In this document: positions 1 through 8,986 of the stretch, piece after piece
How the letters are laid out: every line of letters starts with the position of its first letter
How positions within the stretch are numbered: position 1 is the stretch's first letter
Made by a program: the position numbers and the translations under genes
Notes under the pieces: generated by a model
Databases searched by the model: none
What the model was told of the DNA's origin: nothing
Seen by the model: only the letters and a program-made list of their open reading frames with translations
Assembly (NCBI GenBank): GCA_004151065.3
Contig: NWUY0300088777.1
Location: forward strand, 1 to 17,259
Origin: Larix sibirica
Taxonomy: Eukaryota; Streptophyta; Pinopsida; Pinales; Pinaceae
Length of the DNA stretch: 17,259 nucleotides
Direction of reading: 5' to 3'

Positions 1-109
1 AACCACCATTTCCTTCTTGATTTTTTTATTGAGCAAAATCCCTATTGTATTGTCCCTACTACATCAAGATTTTGTCTATTATATAAAAAACAAATAGTTC
101 CTCTAAAAT

Positions 110-123
110 AACATTGGACAAAG
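110..123. repeat. Target-site duplication of the SINE, left copy
   Basis: The 14 bp aacattggacaaag is repeated exactly at 331-344 on the other side of the SINE. The first base is shared with the A tail, so the strict duplication is 13-14 bp. Confidence 0.85.
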
Positions 124-331
124 TAGCCCCCCAGGGGAGTAGACCAAGTGATGATATAGTGTATTGTTAAGGAACTCCTTGCAACATCATGGGTTCAAAC
201 CTTGGATAGATTGTGCCCCAACTAGGGGGCTACATGGGTGCACATAGGGGTATACTGGTAGCAAACTAGAATTAAACTTGTGTAACGTGAGTATGAGCCC
301 TTCCCCAATTACCGATTCCCCTAGTAAAAAA
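124..331 (+). mobile_element. tRNA-derived SINE inserted in LINE copy 1
   Basis: This ~207 bp element is bounded by a perfect 14 bp direct repeat. It contains sequences resembling RNA polymerase III internal promoter boxes, an A box at 140-150 (tagaccaagtg) and a B box at 192-202 (ggttcaaacct), 41 bp apart. It ends in a short A run (326-331) directly before the right-hand repeat. This arrangement is that of a plant SINE copied by a LINE-type machinery. It is on the plus strand, antisense to the LINE it interrupts. When it is removed, the LINE RT translation reads through the site. No tRNA gene is implied: the rest does not fold as a clear cloverleaf by eye. The SINE family was not identified. 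Confidence 0.8.
140..202 (+). promoter_or_regulatory. RNA polymerase III internal promoter boxes of the SINE
   Basis: The A-box-like tagaccaagtg (140-150) differs from the consensus TRGYNNARNNG at one position. The B-box ggttcaaacct (192-202) fits GGTTCRANNCY. Spacing and order are as in tRNA-derived SINEs. Activity today is unknown. Confidence 0.65.
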
Positions 332-344
332 ACATTGGACAAAG
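331..344. repeat. Target-site duplication of the SINE, right copy
   Basis: Exact copy of 110-123 directly after the SINE A run. In the minus-strand LINE reading it encodes the A-L-S-N segment of the RT. Confidence 0.85.
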
Positions 345-952
345 CAAAATTTAATTTATTTGAAATTGTCTTCGATGTAATCTTATAAAATAGGCTATAA
401 AGAGAAATTTGCATGAATTATTCAAATGTAGAAGGATCATTCTTTTTAGGGACTATTTCTATGAATGTAACATTCATAGCCGCCCATGGTTTCCTAAACG
501 TTATAGATTCTTTGATTTCGAGAAGTTCTTCCTCTAGTAATAGCTCACAAAAACCCAAGTAAAATCTGAGTGTCCAGTTTTTACGGCTAGAAAATTTTTC
601 CCTTTTAAAAGACTTTGGCACATACTTAACTCTTCCTTTTTAACCACAACTTCTATATTTGCATTCATTATTTCATAAAAAGTTTAGGGAATAGTCTAAC
701 CACCTTCACTATTTCTGCAATATTTGAGGATTTAGGCTCCTTCAATAAAGAGTAAAAATGATGCTTACCAATATTTTTAAGCCGTTGAAGGATGTTTCCC
801 TAGAGCCATTACGTTTCTTCAATTCCCATTCTGTATTTACACTTTTTCTATGAGTTGCATAACCCTAAATGAACTTTGAATATTGTCACCCTCATCTAAC
901 CATGTTTCTTTTCTCTTGAGCATCAACTTTGCTTCTTCCAATTATAATAGCT

Positions 953-1042
953 CTTTTTTTTACCTTCTAATTCTTTCAAGAATTAGACTTCCACAAGAAT
1001 TATGGACCTTCTTTTTTTACCTTCTAATTCCACAAGAATTTT
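953..1042. repeat. Imperfect tandem duplication (~58 bp) in LINE copy 1
   Basis: A T run followed by accttctaattc occurs at 953-973 and again at 1011-1030, each followed by a ccacaagaatt block (991-1001 and 1031-1041). It lies in the endonuclease-RT linker of the LINE relic and probably arose by slippage or unequal exchange. Confidence 0.6.
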
Positions 1043-1189
1043 GTTCAAAAATATTTTTAAGGTTTTCTTTGACTTTATTCATTTCCTTCTATTTTTTTTA
1101 ATTCTCCCTTTCCTATGCAACCACCAAATTTTTGACTTGAAACAAATTGTTTAAAAAATGGAGCATAGTAGAATATCTAGTTGTTGCAT

Positions 1190-1900
1190 CAAACTTTTCC
1201 AATTTATCAACACTATATCTCTAAAGTTGTTATCTTTTAACTAGGAATAGTTAAATTTAAAAGGAGCACATGATTTTTTATCTTCATCTTCTAATAGGAA
1301 AGTAATAAGAGAGTCCTCCAACTCCTACCTATGAATTTAACTTGTTGGGTTCCTGCAGAACCTTTTCATATATAAGAAATCAATCCCACCTTTTCAAAGT
1401 TCCACTCTTCCTCTTATGGAGCTTCTCCACGTAGGAATAACGCTTACAAGCTCTACATATACTAGTTTGACATCTTCAACCTCACCTCAATAGTCATTGT
1501 AATTTAGTGTTAAGTTGAGATCACACCAAACTATCACATTATCCACTACCAAGTATTTTTGGTCCCTTTGAGAGTCTCAAAAATGTTTTGTGTCTCCATA
1601 TGGGGCATAAATAATCAATGTATTGTAAACCTTGTTTAAACCTTTCACCCTTCCTTCTAGTGCAAAAACCATGGAAATAAAGGAAGTGGATATAACATCA
1701 ATGTTGATGTCCCACCTAGATACACGATCACCAAATTAAACCACTTGCATCAATAGAGACAAAGTTCCATCCTTCCTTAATATCCCCTTATTCTACTGGA
1801 TATTTAGACTTCCCAAAACACAACTATTAATAACAAATCACAAAAATATTTTTTAATTTGCCTCTTTCTTCAAGGGATTGATCTCCTCAGTCTATGGTCT
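1190..1900 (-). pseudogene. LINE ORF2 endonuclease domain (EEP/AP-type), degenerate
   Basis: This domain nicks target DNA to start target-primed reverse transcription. Minus-strand pieces include WNFVSIDASG near 1770, SRWDINIDVISTSFISMVFA near 1700 and a TLIIYAPYGD segment near 1610, matching the V-Y-A-P strand of endonuclease/exonuclease/phosphatase folds. The segment VIVWCDLNLTLNYND near 1520 matches the conserved G-G-D-x-N-L-T-L motif, with Asp and Asn kept and both Gly lost. Further on, residues resembling PTWR and the EDSLI and CAPFKFN segments that follow the endonuclease in plant LINEs are visible at about 1440-1230. Stops and frame changes separate the pieces. The last part (EDSLITFLLEDEDKKSCAPF) also shows loss of the usual S-D-H catalytic triplet. 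Confidence 0.7.
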
Positions 1901-2199
1901 CCTCTCCACAATAAATTTTAGACTCATCATGGAAAAAAGAGGGAGAGAGATTCTGATTGATCCCCTTTGAGGAATTTTAATCAATAGGAGAGTCTTCTAA
2001 ATCATAACCTTTTGACCAATGGAGGGTAAAATATACTTTCTAATGGCTAACAAAGAATATGAGTAAGAAATGGGACTAAGATTACCTTTTTTTTCTTTGA
2101 GAGTGGTAAAAAATGAATGGGAGAAAATATTGGAGGAAATTTTTGTTTTGGACTTGAAATCAGAGAGACATCATCACACAAAATATTATCATTGATAGA

Positions 2200-3298
2200 T
2201 GATATTGATCCTCTTAAGACATTCGAGACACCAGATCAAGTTCCTTAATGTTTCCACCCACACTTTCTAAATATACTTACAATTTCAATGTTTAACTGAA
2301 ATCCCTTCATAGGTTCCCAATCTCATGATAGGTTAGGAATCAGAAAGGAACTTTCTTATAATCTAAGTTTCAAACTAAAGTTGAATCTCCCCTGACAACT
2401 TCAATCTTGGTTGGAAAACCATCCCTAATATCTACTTCAACTAGTACCTTGGCCATTTTTTTGTCCAAGTTAGTCCACATATTTTCCTTTAAAGTTATAA
2501 ACATTCCAAGGATATCCTAACACCAATATTCAAGAGGTAAACTTGGTCAAATAACCTATATATGTTGAATATTTATAGACCCTCTTCTCAGGTAAAAATG
2601 TGGATTCCAGTGAACAAGAGTCAAACTTGAGGGACCTCAAATCCAATATTGTCTAAGGATCAGCTCAAAATTATAATAGTTTTTTAACATGAATTATATC
2701 CATTCCCTCACCAAAATATGAAACTACAGAATATAACCCAAAGTTTTTTTCCAACCAACACTTCAAAGTATCAACCTTCTACATTTTTTTCATTAAAATT
2801 GCCTCACATAACCTTTTTCATAAGACCTTCAAACCTATCTAAACCCACATCAAAAACCTCCACCATTTGAATGCTATTCTTATTGAAAGTAATATATTTT
2901 TTTCTCCTTCAATCCCTTGATGGATCCTCATATAATTTAAACTTTGCAACTACTAGAATTGGACCTAAGGCATTGGAGCTACAATAAGGCTCTTTTTCCT
3001 CATGTCCGGATTCCTCCAAGGCCTACATCTAGGGATGCATATATCTATCTGATTGTGACAACATGGAGGTGCATTAATTTGAACCTCATATATTTCTAAA
3101 TGTTGTTACCTAGCTAGGGTTAGCACTCATCTCTACAAATTTAGAAACATGATAGAGAAATGGATTAGTCACCTCCAAATTGATGTCTCGGGCACTCCTC
3201 AAGATTTACAAAATCACATCACATGATAAAAATATAAGTGATGGACTTGGGAGGTTTTCCTCCCCATAGTCCATAGAATCAATGTCAGAGTCCATCAT
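2200..3298 (-). pseudogene. LINE ORF1 (DUF4283 / zinc-knuckle gag-like), degenerate
   Basis: In LINE elements ORF1 encodes an RNA-binding protein that packages the transcript. The minus-strand translation begins MMDSDIDSMDYGEENLPSPS near 3298. At about 2640-2500 it shows a DUF4283-like core: a Leu-Val-His-Trp-Asn-Pro segment, then SLPLEYW and a DILGMF segment. At about 2450-2390 comes AKVLVEVDIRDGFPTKIEV, which matches the usual A-x-x-LVEVD signature. Next is a decayed knuckle (YHEIGNL) in the position of the normal C-R-x-C-x-x-x-GH motif. The Cys residues of the knuckle are gone. Several frame changes and internal stops show that it is dead. The start was chosen because it opens the first acidic run upstream of the DUF4283 region; the true start cannot be proven. 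Confidence 0.65.
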
Positions 3299-3545
3299 CT
3301 CGATGACCTAGAGGCACACCAAAGTGACAACAAAAATATAAGGAGGACTATGAAACATGTAAAAACCCTAAAATTAAGTCCATTATCTGACTTCGGACCA
3401 AAAAAATTATGACTATAAAATTCAATCCAAAGGTTGTCCTAATCCATAGTTTGTCCTAAGTACAAACCACCAATTCTAAATGGTTAATATTCCAATGTCC
3501 AAGGTCCTAGGACCTATGTCATAAGTCATATGTCTTGGGTACGAA

Positions 3546-3806
3546 GTTTTTTTTCCACAAAAAAACCTTATATTTGGTATTTCAAATTGAAATCAAAATA
3601 TACAATGGAGAGCCATAGAGCTCCATTCTTGCAAACAAAAAGACTAAAAAAGAACTAAGAAAAACTGCTAATTGATCCTAACATTACAGTCATTTGAATT
3701 CAAACTTCATATAAAATTGATAGACCCCTTGAAGGAAACAAGTCTTTACATCAAGAGAATAGTAAGACTACCAATAGACCTAATAATCAAAATGAAGAGA
3801 ACGAGA
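3546..3806 (-). other. 3' UTR and A tail of LINE copy 2
   Basis: After the ORF2 stop the minus strand is non-coding for about 250 bases and ends in eight A residues (plus-strand T run 3547-3554). This fits the 3' end of a LINE, with copy 1's 5' region (ORF1 start at 3298) to its left. The exact junction is inferred. Confidence 0.5.
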
Positions 3807-4262
3807 TTACATAAGAAGTTGAGATACTTCTGGGAGTGCCTCACCATCCCTATATTCTTGTATGAGAAAGAGCCCCTCTCTTATATAGATGGCCTCTTTG
3901 GATAATTAATATGCCATGACATTGACCTCCCTAAATATATGATCAAAAGTGATAAATTGAAAATGAGTTATGGCATTCAATATCCTATTGAGAATAGAGT
4001 TCAATGCAAGAATGGTGATTCTACATTGATCATTGCACTAGTCCATCATAATTTTGGAGTCACAAAAACTTTGTAGTTCAAAGTTTCCTTTGTCTATTGA
4101 GAATTTTAAGAGTAACCAGAGAGCAAGATCCTCAACTCTGCTATTAGTCCCATTACCTATACCATACTTTAGTTTAATAAGTGTTAATGAGAAAAAGGGA
4201 GAATCTCTCCAGCTCCATAGATGAGGGGTGTCCCTTGGCATGCACCATTGAAAAATCCCCAT
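3807..4262 (-). pseudogene. RNase H domain of LINE copy 2 (RVT_3 type) and ORF2 end
   Basis: A subset of plant LINEs carries a C-terminal RNase H that removes template RNA. An open minus-strand stretch (4262-4038) includes RVEDLALWLLLKFSIDKGNF, then LQSFCDSKIMMD. These give the Glu and Asp of the second and third catalytic positions (E in VEDLALW, D in DSK). After a stop the reading continues with ALNSILNRILNAITHFQF, then DHIFREVNVMAY, then LSKEA. The usual A-D-x-L-S-K motif has Tyr instead of the catalytic Asp, followed by a stop. The frame then stays open through EGLFLIQEYRDGEALPEVSQ to a natural-looking stop near 3807. The lost Asp and the stops show decay. The domain call is firm because motif order and spacing agree. 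Confidence 0.8.
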
Positions 4263-4554
4263 GCTTGATTTGAGTTAATAACTAGTGACTTAATGACTAG
4301 TTTTTTTCTTAGCATTTCCTTTCCAACCCTTCTTCAAATAAGTTTGAATTCTATGCGCAATTAATGAGGGTGTCCTATATTGATCTTCAAAAATCATTTT
4401 ATTGTAGATCAATCGAATTCCCCATAAGACATGGCAAGGAAGGTACTTAAAGGGTTTTGTTAACATATTTTCTTCCTAAGCTTCAAAGAAAATAAGCAAA
4501 GTTTCCCCTATGCATTTACATGGACAATTTACCAATCAAAGCACAACTTGAAAG

Positions 4555-4645
4555 ACCTATTTAGCAAAGGAACAAAAAATAAACAAATGATCCACATACT
4601 TGGCCTCTTGTTTATAAAGAATACACCTATTTGGACCATGCCAAT
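4555..4645 (-). pseudogene. zf-RVT zinc-binding region of LINE copy 2
   Basis: The minus-strand translation shows WHGPNRCILYKQEAKYVDHL, then FIFCSFAK. This matches the C-x-x-C ... H-L-F-x-x-C signature of the zinc-binding region after plant LINE RTs. The second Cys of the first pair is Tyr here, so metal binding would be lost. It joins the RT to the RNase H domain. Just upstream in the element (4650-4711) sits a 31 bp tandem duplication that breaks the frame. Confidence 0.7.
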
Positions 4646-4649
4646 TTTG

Positions 4650-4711
4650 TTTTTGATCATTATCCTAGGTCAGAATTTTATTTTTGACCATTATCCTAGG
4701 TCAGATTTTTT
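4650..4711. repeat. 31 bp tandem duplication inside LINE copy 2
   Basis: Two consecutive 31 bp units (4650-4680 and 4681-4711) share tttttga, then attatcctaggtcaga, with about three differences. A partial third unit may follow at 4712. The unit length breaks the ORF2 frame just upstream of the zinc-binding region. Confidence 0.75.
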
Positions 4712-5029
4712 TTTAACCATTATTGTCTCCAAGTCTAATCCTATCTCCCCTCCCTATCTTCCAAGCCACCCATTTAATAAGGATAGGGAAGGATTTGGTG
4801 AAGCACTTCCAAACAATTGATGCTCCTTTAACTGACTTGTTCTCTCTTTGTTGAGATACTTCTATTTCATGATTCTTCCCCAAAAACCTTTATCAATCAA
4901 AAGTCTCCAAAGACTCTTAGCACCTAGTGCCTAACCAAATAAATATATATTCTTTAGACCCCAAACACCTTACTCCTTTGATCTAGTAAGAGTTGACCTT
5001 TAGACAAGTGGAATACCTTATGTTTTCTT

Positions 5030-6085
5030 TCTCTCAGTCCAAAGGAAACTAAAGCATTTCTTCCTCACCTCGTCAAGAATTCCTTGGGGAATATGAGCAA
5101 TTTACAAAAAGTAGACTAGTATACTCTCCATAACCAATTTGATAAGGATGAGTCTTCCACCAGGGGATAACCAATGGTTACACCAATAAGAAATGTGATA
5201 TTCAATTTTTTTTAAATGATCCACAATCAATCTATGAACTTGTAATCATTAGGATTTAGTTATAATCCTAAGTATTTTTTACCATTATCTAAAGGACTAG
5301 TGGAAAGAGGATACAATTGTGAGAGTTGTGCTTTAGTCTCAGGGGATATAAGATGGAAGAGAATTTTAGATTTGTGTAGATTTACCTTCATACCAATTTC
5401 TGTACAATATGTGTCCAAAAGGATTTTGAAGACTCCCCACTCATTTGTTGTACCCTCACTAAAAAGAAGAATGTCATTTACAAAGAGTAGATGGGAGAGA
5501 CTTATGTTACTTGCCACTTTAATGTCTTTAAAGGTGCCTTCTCTTTTTTCTATTCTTATTAACTTGCTAAGCCCCTCTGCTATTAACAAAAAAATAATGG
5601 TGATATAGGGCATCCTTGGCTGAGTCTCCAAGAGGCCTTAAAAGAGAAATACGGGGATCTATTTATTAGCATCACACAGGAAGAAGAAGTTATACAACCC
5701 GTGATCCACTTTACATTAGACCCATGCCAATTTGGAGCAACACCATTTGGAGGAACAACCAATTTACCTTATCAAAATCCTTTGAAAGGTCAACCTTTAG
5801 AACTCCCACTAAAATATTTAGTTGCTTGATAGAATGCAAACCTTCTTGAGCAGAGCTTACAACATTGTAAATATGCTCATTATGAACGAATCCAAACTGT
5901 TCTTCTAAGATTAACTTGGATAACAATTACTTAATCATGTTTGCAATGATTTAAAAAAAAAAATGTATAATAGATTACACAAATAAATGGGTCAAAAGTC
6001 TTCAAATGAATCTGGATCATCCTTCTTCAATGATCAGGTCCAAAAAGTAGTGTTGATGGCTCACAACACTTTTCCATCTAGGAAG
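5030..6085 (-). pseudogene. LINE reverse transcriptase, copy 2
   Basis: The RT copies element RNA at the nicked target. The minus-strand reading starts with AINTTF (about 6060-6043), then KKDDPDSFEDF, then ILEEQFGFVHNEHIYNVVS and EGLHSIK, then VLKVDLSKDFDKVNWLFLQ (5926-5711). The DLSKDFDKV segment is RT motif A with its Asp residues present. Open frame 5631-5260 holds PYITIIFLLIAEGLSKLI (motif B region), then SHLLFVNDILLFSEGT. Motif C is F-V-N-D at 5484-5473, so the first Asp of the F-x-D-D pair is Asn. KYLGL follows, then in other frames SPGGRLILIK, ESILVYF, IAHIPQGILDEVRKKCFSFL and GVWGLKNIYLF (about 5170-4930), all typical of LINE connection domains. Several stops and at least one frameshift make it inactive. 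Confidence 0.85.
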
Positions 6086-6110
6086 AAAAGTAAAAGGTAA
6101 AAGGTAAAAG
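6086..6110. repeat. Short (aaaaggt)n microsatellite
   Basis: About three 7 bp units of the type taaaagg. It lies exactly where the second LINE's 5' truncation meets the next repeat fragment. Confidence 0.7.
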
Positions 6111-6600
6111 AAATTGTACATGATACTATATTAATGTCACAACATACCTTATTTGATAACTGGTATACTTTTGCATGGTGTACATAATAAATCTCCTTTC
6201 CTCTCTAATCCATATTTGAATAATTCCTTTACTTTAGTCCCAATGCTTATCCACTAGAAATTGACCATAATCAAATTCCTTAAATGATCTGCTTTTTGAA
6301 CCAAAGCTCCCCTTCCCATGGGAGTCTTGTGCATCTAGAAATGGATTCTTCAGAGACATTTAAATGAAATTTCCCTATCTGCGATACCTATCAATTAAAA
6401 GAATTGGCGAAGGTTTTGGTGGCCTTTAGATGATGGCCATGTATTTTCTCATAGAGGAGAAGCCATCCTGCTACTCTAAAATACCCTCTGCAGGTTGGAA
6501 GATTGTCTAGAAATTCTATACCATGCGGCTCATACCTTAACACTGAGGACTTGTTTATTCTTTTACAACTCTCATCACCCATTGCATTGGACTTTGAAAG
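6110..6600 (-). pseudogene. Fragment of a conserved repeat-associated ORF of unknown function
   Basis: An open minus-strand stretch (6582-6391) reads GIEFLDNLPTCRGYFRVAGW, then LLLYEKIHGHH and TKTFANSFN. After a stop it continues in the same sense as VSQIGKFHLNVSEESISRCT, then RLPWEGELWFKKQ (about 6385-6285), and later pieces near 6160-6120 read MYTMQKYTSYQIRY. The composition and order recall a family of hypothetical proteins often found beside retroelements in gymnosperm genomes, possibly gag-like; this is from memory and no function is known to me. The 5' boundary (about 6600) and 3' boundary (about 6110, at the microsatellite and LINE junction) are approximate. One stop and several later frame changes indicate a relic. 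What else: it might be the N-terminus of an LTR element whose remainder is lost. Confidence 0.4.
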
Positions 6601-8238
6601 ATATGTCTATCTCAAGTTTCAGTAATCTACACTTATCAGACAAAAAAGGTAGGGAGAAAAGTATGAAAACATAACATGATCTTGTAATGATAATGGTTTA
6701 TTATGATTGGATTAGATTGGATAGGATAATTGTGCAATGGAGGAATGATATAATGATGATAAGTTTTTTATAGGAGAGGTGATAAATTTTTGGAAAGGTA
6801 ATTTCCTAATTAGAACATGAATTCATCGTGAATCAGTCACATATTCAAAAACAAGAATTGATCTTACCATAATTACCTCTGCGCAATGCAACCAACATGC
6901 ACCATTGGAATATCTAGTGACCAATGTCCTGATATTTCTGCCAATATATTACTTGAAACCGATATTTGATGGCCTGATGATCCAATGACAATTAGAAACA
7001 TGATCCAGTAGTTTATTGCTCTACTGAATACTTGAACTGACTATCAGAATCAAAGGTTCATGTAGTGAATTGATATAATACCATTGCATTACCATAATTT
7101 TTGAAGGTGCCATCTATTGTGAGAGAATTATCTTAACCAATTTGATCTGCTCCACCAATATTCATATCCTTTTTATTACCAAAGAATAATATGCAACTAT
7201 TGTATATATGAGATGAAATCACAAGTTTTCACACATTTCGACCTTGTGGTACAATGAGAGTTTCCATTGTCACATATGTACTTGTTACCACTTCTACTTA
7301 TTATGACAAAACTCTATTTATGCTATAGGATCTCTGAAGTCTTCATCTTGTCCCCTCTTTGTGCAATCTCCTTACACACGAATAAAATGAGCTGATGTTG
7401 AATGTGTAGTAGACTCATTGGATTATCGATCTTTAATGAATGCCATTAACCAATGCGAGGTTCACCAACAATAATTTCAATGGAAACCAAGGCACCCCTA
7501 ATGCATCCTAATAGGTGTGAATGAATGTCTTGATGTCGAACCCCCTGCAGGATCCAATAGTCAGGAGGCATTAATGCATCCCCACTACTATTGGTGAGAA
7601 GGCCTGTCATTAAGGCATACAGAGCTCATGGCATCACATGATCTCTAGTCTTGGAACCTAGATGATGTGTTGTTGTCGATGGGTCAAGACTGTTGGATGG
7701 AAGGCCTTGATGAATCCTTGATCAATACAACACAAGAAAGAATATAAACTTTATTGAAATGAAAAACATAACTTGGACTAGGATTCTCATCGGCCAAAAG
7801 ACTGATAAGACTCTACTACCCTGTGGATTTTTCTCGAGCCCGAGCCAATCAATTCTTCCTGAGATTTAATTTTTAGGGAGTCTAAAAATAATTAAGAAAA
7901 ATCCAGGGGGTATCTTTGTCATAGTTGATGACCGAGCACGAAAAAAATTTAATAGTAAGTTTGGTGCAATTCCTTTTCTGTAAATAGTCCACTGAGGCTG
8001 GATAAAGAGATAAACCTACTCTCAGTAGACATCCTTCTCATGGTTCACTAGGTTTTTTGGACCCAAAATCCAATGGCCACAAAGTCATATTTTCTACATC
8101 TTGTGGTCGACTATTCGACAATCTCAGTATTTCAGTGAAAGAATATGACACATTGGTGTCATTAGATACTCTGATAATGATTGCTATACATGTTTATCTC
8201 TTATACAATGTTGAAGAGTTGGCTTAGAGGGGCATAAT
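6601..8238. other. Stretch with no recognised gene
   Basis: I see no open frame, domain motif, tRNA or LTR pair that I can support here on either strand. It is A+T-rich with some more balanced DNA at about 7480-7700. It may contain a promoter or older exons for the plus-strand locus that starts near 8239, or further decayed repeats, but nothing in the sequence decides this. Confidence 0.5.
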
Positions 8239-8538
8239 ATGTCTACTATTTTTTTAACAATGGAGTGGACCGATGAAAACTTTCCACTCATTGATTGCTT
8301 GACTATCATTGATTTGGGATTCCAGTTTAGAGAGCATGTCTTTTTAAAGGAGAGGACAATGGATTTATGGGATCATCTAGCGGAAAATTTGACTTCATAT
8401 CAGGGAATTATCATCACATTCTATGCTAGCACTAGATTTATTCGTTCTTTGAGCATAATTCTAGATCTATACATTGTTTCTTTTGCAAAGATGTTTCAAC
8501 AGGAAGTGTACATAAACAAATTCTTCCAGTCATTGTAG
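8239..8538 (+). other. Unidentified open frame, 99 codons, upstream of the FCP1-like modules
   Basis: The frame reads MEWTDENFPLIDCLTIIDLG, then FREHVFLKERTMDLWDHL and later a hydrophobic part. I do not recognise it. It is on the same strand as, and 0.8 kb upstream of, the FCP1-like modules, with a candidate exon between them, so it could be a first exon of that locus. It could equally be a chance frame. No splice donor near its end is clear. Confidence 0.25.
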
Positions 8539-8652
8539 AATGATCCAAATAAAGGTATATATATATGCAATTTCTTTTTTCATTATGTGTTTTGATTCTC
8601 TTTTTCATTACAACAAACATCTTTTGCTTCATGTTTTTTGCTGTAAGTGTAG

Positions 8653-8986
8653 GTGATTCACAAGAATCCTCTAATGGGGAAAGAAAATTTGTTCATGGTG
8701 AGGATGGCATTGAAGATTCAACAAAAAATTATAATTTTCATAGAAATGAGCAATATGTAGTTGGTTCTAGTGAAGAAGGTGAGGTTCTAGATTCTATTTG
8801 GTGTTTTCCTAAATTTGTAAATTAGAATTAGTTTATTTTCTCTGTAGGGAGATACTAACAATATTCATTTGCAAATTGTTATAGAGGAACAAATGAAAAA
8901 TGTGCATTCAAGCATGATTGTTGGATAACGAATCGAAATATCTAGTGCAGTTGGTGTCCAATCCCCTTTTAGCAAATCATTTATAG
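8653..8986 (+). pseudogene. Acidic putative exon(s) upstream of FCP1-like module A
   Basis: Two adjoining coding-like stretches. The first begins after an acceptor-like gtgtag at 8652 and reads GDSQESSNGERKFVHGEDGI, then a Glu-rich end with GSSEEGE; a donor-like aag|gtgagg lies at 8778/8779. The second begins after tctctgtag (8847) and reads GDTNNIHLQIVIEEQMKNVH, then, past an in-frame TAA, RIEISSAVGVQSPFSKSFI up to a donor ag|gtatga at 8986/8987. An acidic, low-complexity segment before the HAD domain is plausible for an FCP1-like protein, but I cannot name a domain. The candidate intron 8779-8847 does not keep phase, and the TAA argues for a pseudogene. The second exon joins module A in phase across the intron at 8987-9073. 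Confidence 0.4.

Larger units (their letters stand above)
1..900 (-). pseudogene. LINE ORF2 reverse transcriptase, N-terminal fingers, SINE-interrupted
   Basis: This is the start of the LINE reverse transcriptase. At 621-418 an open minus-strand segment of 67 codons carries FYLGFCELLLEEELLEIKES, then AMNVTFIEIVPKKNDPSTFE. This corresponds to the P-L-N-x-T-F-I-x-L-I-P-K-K segment of plant LINE RTs. After a stop it continues as FMQISLYSLFYKITSKTISN, the equivalent of the F-R-P-I-S-L-C-N-x-x-Y-K-I-I-S-K segment, down to about 345. The frame then enters a SINE (124-330). Beyond the SINE the RT resumes as ILEELFVFYIIDKIL (about 105-60), equivalent to ILEEQFGFVHNRQIL in the second copy. The open frame at 414-187 is therefore a chimera of RT and SINE. 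An upstream DEGDN segment near 880 fits the endonuclease-RT linker. Confidence 0.75.
1..3298 (-). mobile_element. LINE retrotransposon relic, copy 1 (5' portion, runs off left edge)
   Basis: This is a plant non-LTR retrotransposon read on the minus strand. In order it holds an ORF1 with a DUF4283-like region, an AP-type endonuclease, the endonuclease-RT linker and the first part of the reverse transcriptase, which continues past base 1. Stops and frameshifts occur every few dozen codons, so it cannot make a working protein. The plausible ORF1 start is the ATG pair at 3298-3293, followed by an acidic, Ser/Pro-containing stretch. A SINE interrupts the RT at 124-330. A second LINE copy lies just to the right on the same strand and repeats the same RT segment, so the two are separate insertions. 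The family call rests on recognised motifs, not on a search. Confidence 0.8.
3546..6085 (-). mobile_element. LINE retrotransposon relic, copy 2 (5'-truncated, with RNase H and 3' end)
   Basis: A second plant LINE copy on the minus strand. It starts inside the RT fingers near 6070, runs through RT, the RT connection region, a zinc-binding (zf-RVT) segment and a C-terminal RNase H, reaches an ORF2 stop near 3807, and has a 3' UTR-like stretch ending in an 8-base A run (T run on the plus strand at 3547-3554). A truncated 5' end with an intact 3' end is what incomplete target-primed reverse transcription leaves. It repeats the RT segment seen in copy 1 at 1-621 but with different changes, so it is an independent insertion. 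Stops and frameshifts are numerous. No convincing target-site duplication was found at its ends. Confidence 0.8.

Noticed and set aside
140-202. A possible stand-alone tRNA gene (A and B boxes present).
   Set aside because: The arms do not pair into a convincing cloverleaf by eye, and the element is bounded by a target-site duplication and an A tail, so a SINE explains it better.
187-414. A 75-codon minus-strand open frame as a separate small gene.
   Set aside because: Its first half is LINE RT and its second half reads through the SINE in antisense; it is a chimera created by the insertion.
883-1101. A plus-strand hydrophobic 72-codon frame, membrane-protein-like.
   Set aside because: The Phe/Leu/Ser richness comes from T-rich antisense of the LINE linker; no other support.
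4548-4820. A 90-codon plus-strand frame with hydrophobic repeats.
   Set aside because: It overlaps the minus-strand zf-RVT region, and its repeat is the 31 bp tandem duplication read in antisense.
5300-5608. A 102-codon plus-strand open frame.
   Set aside because: It is the shadow of the minus-strand LINE RT, whose motifs explain the same bases.
7480-7760. A possible LTR end, because the minus strand has an aataaa-like signal and the region is less A+T-rich.
   Set aside because: No second LTR, no primer-binding site, and no tg...ca borders with a target-site duplication were found.
8239-8538. A fourth FCP1-like module.
   Set aside because: The frame has no D-L-N-G-like, F-x-V-G-x-W or V-D-D motif, so I leave it unidentified.
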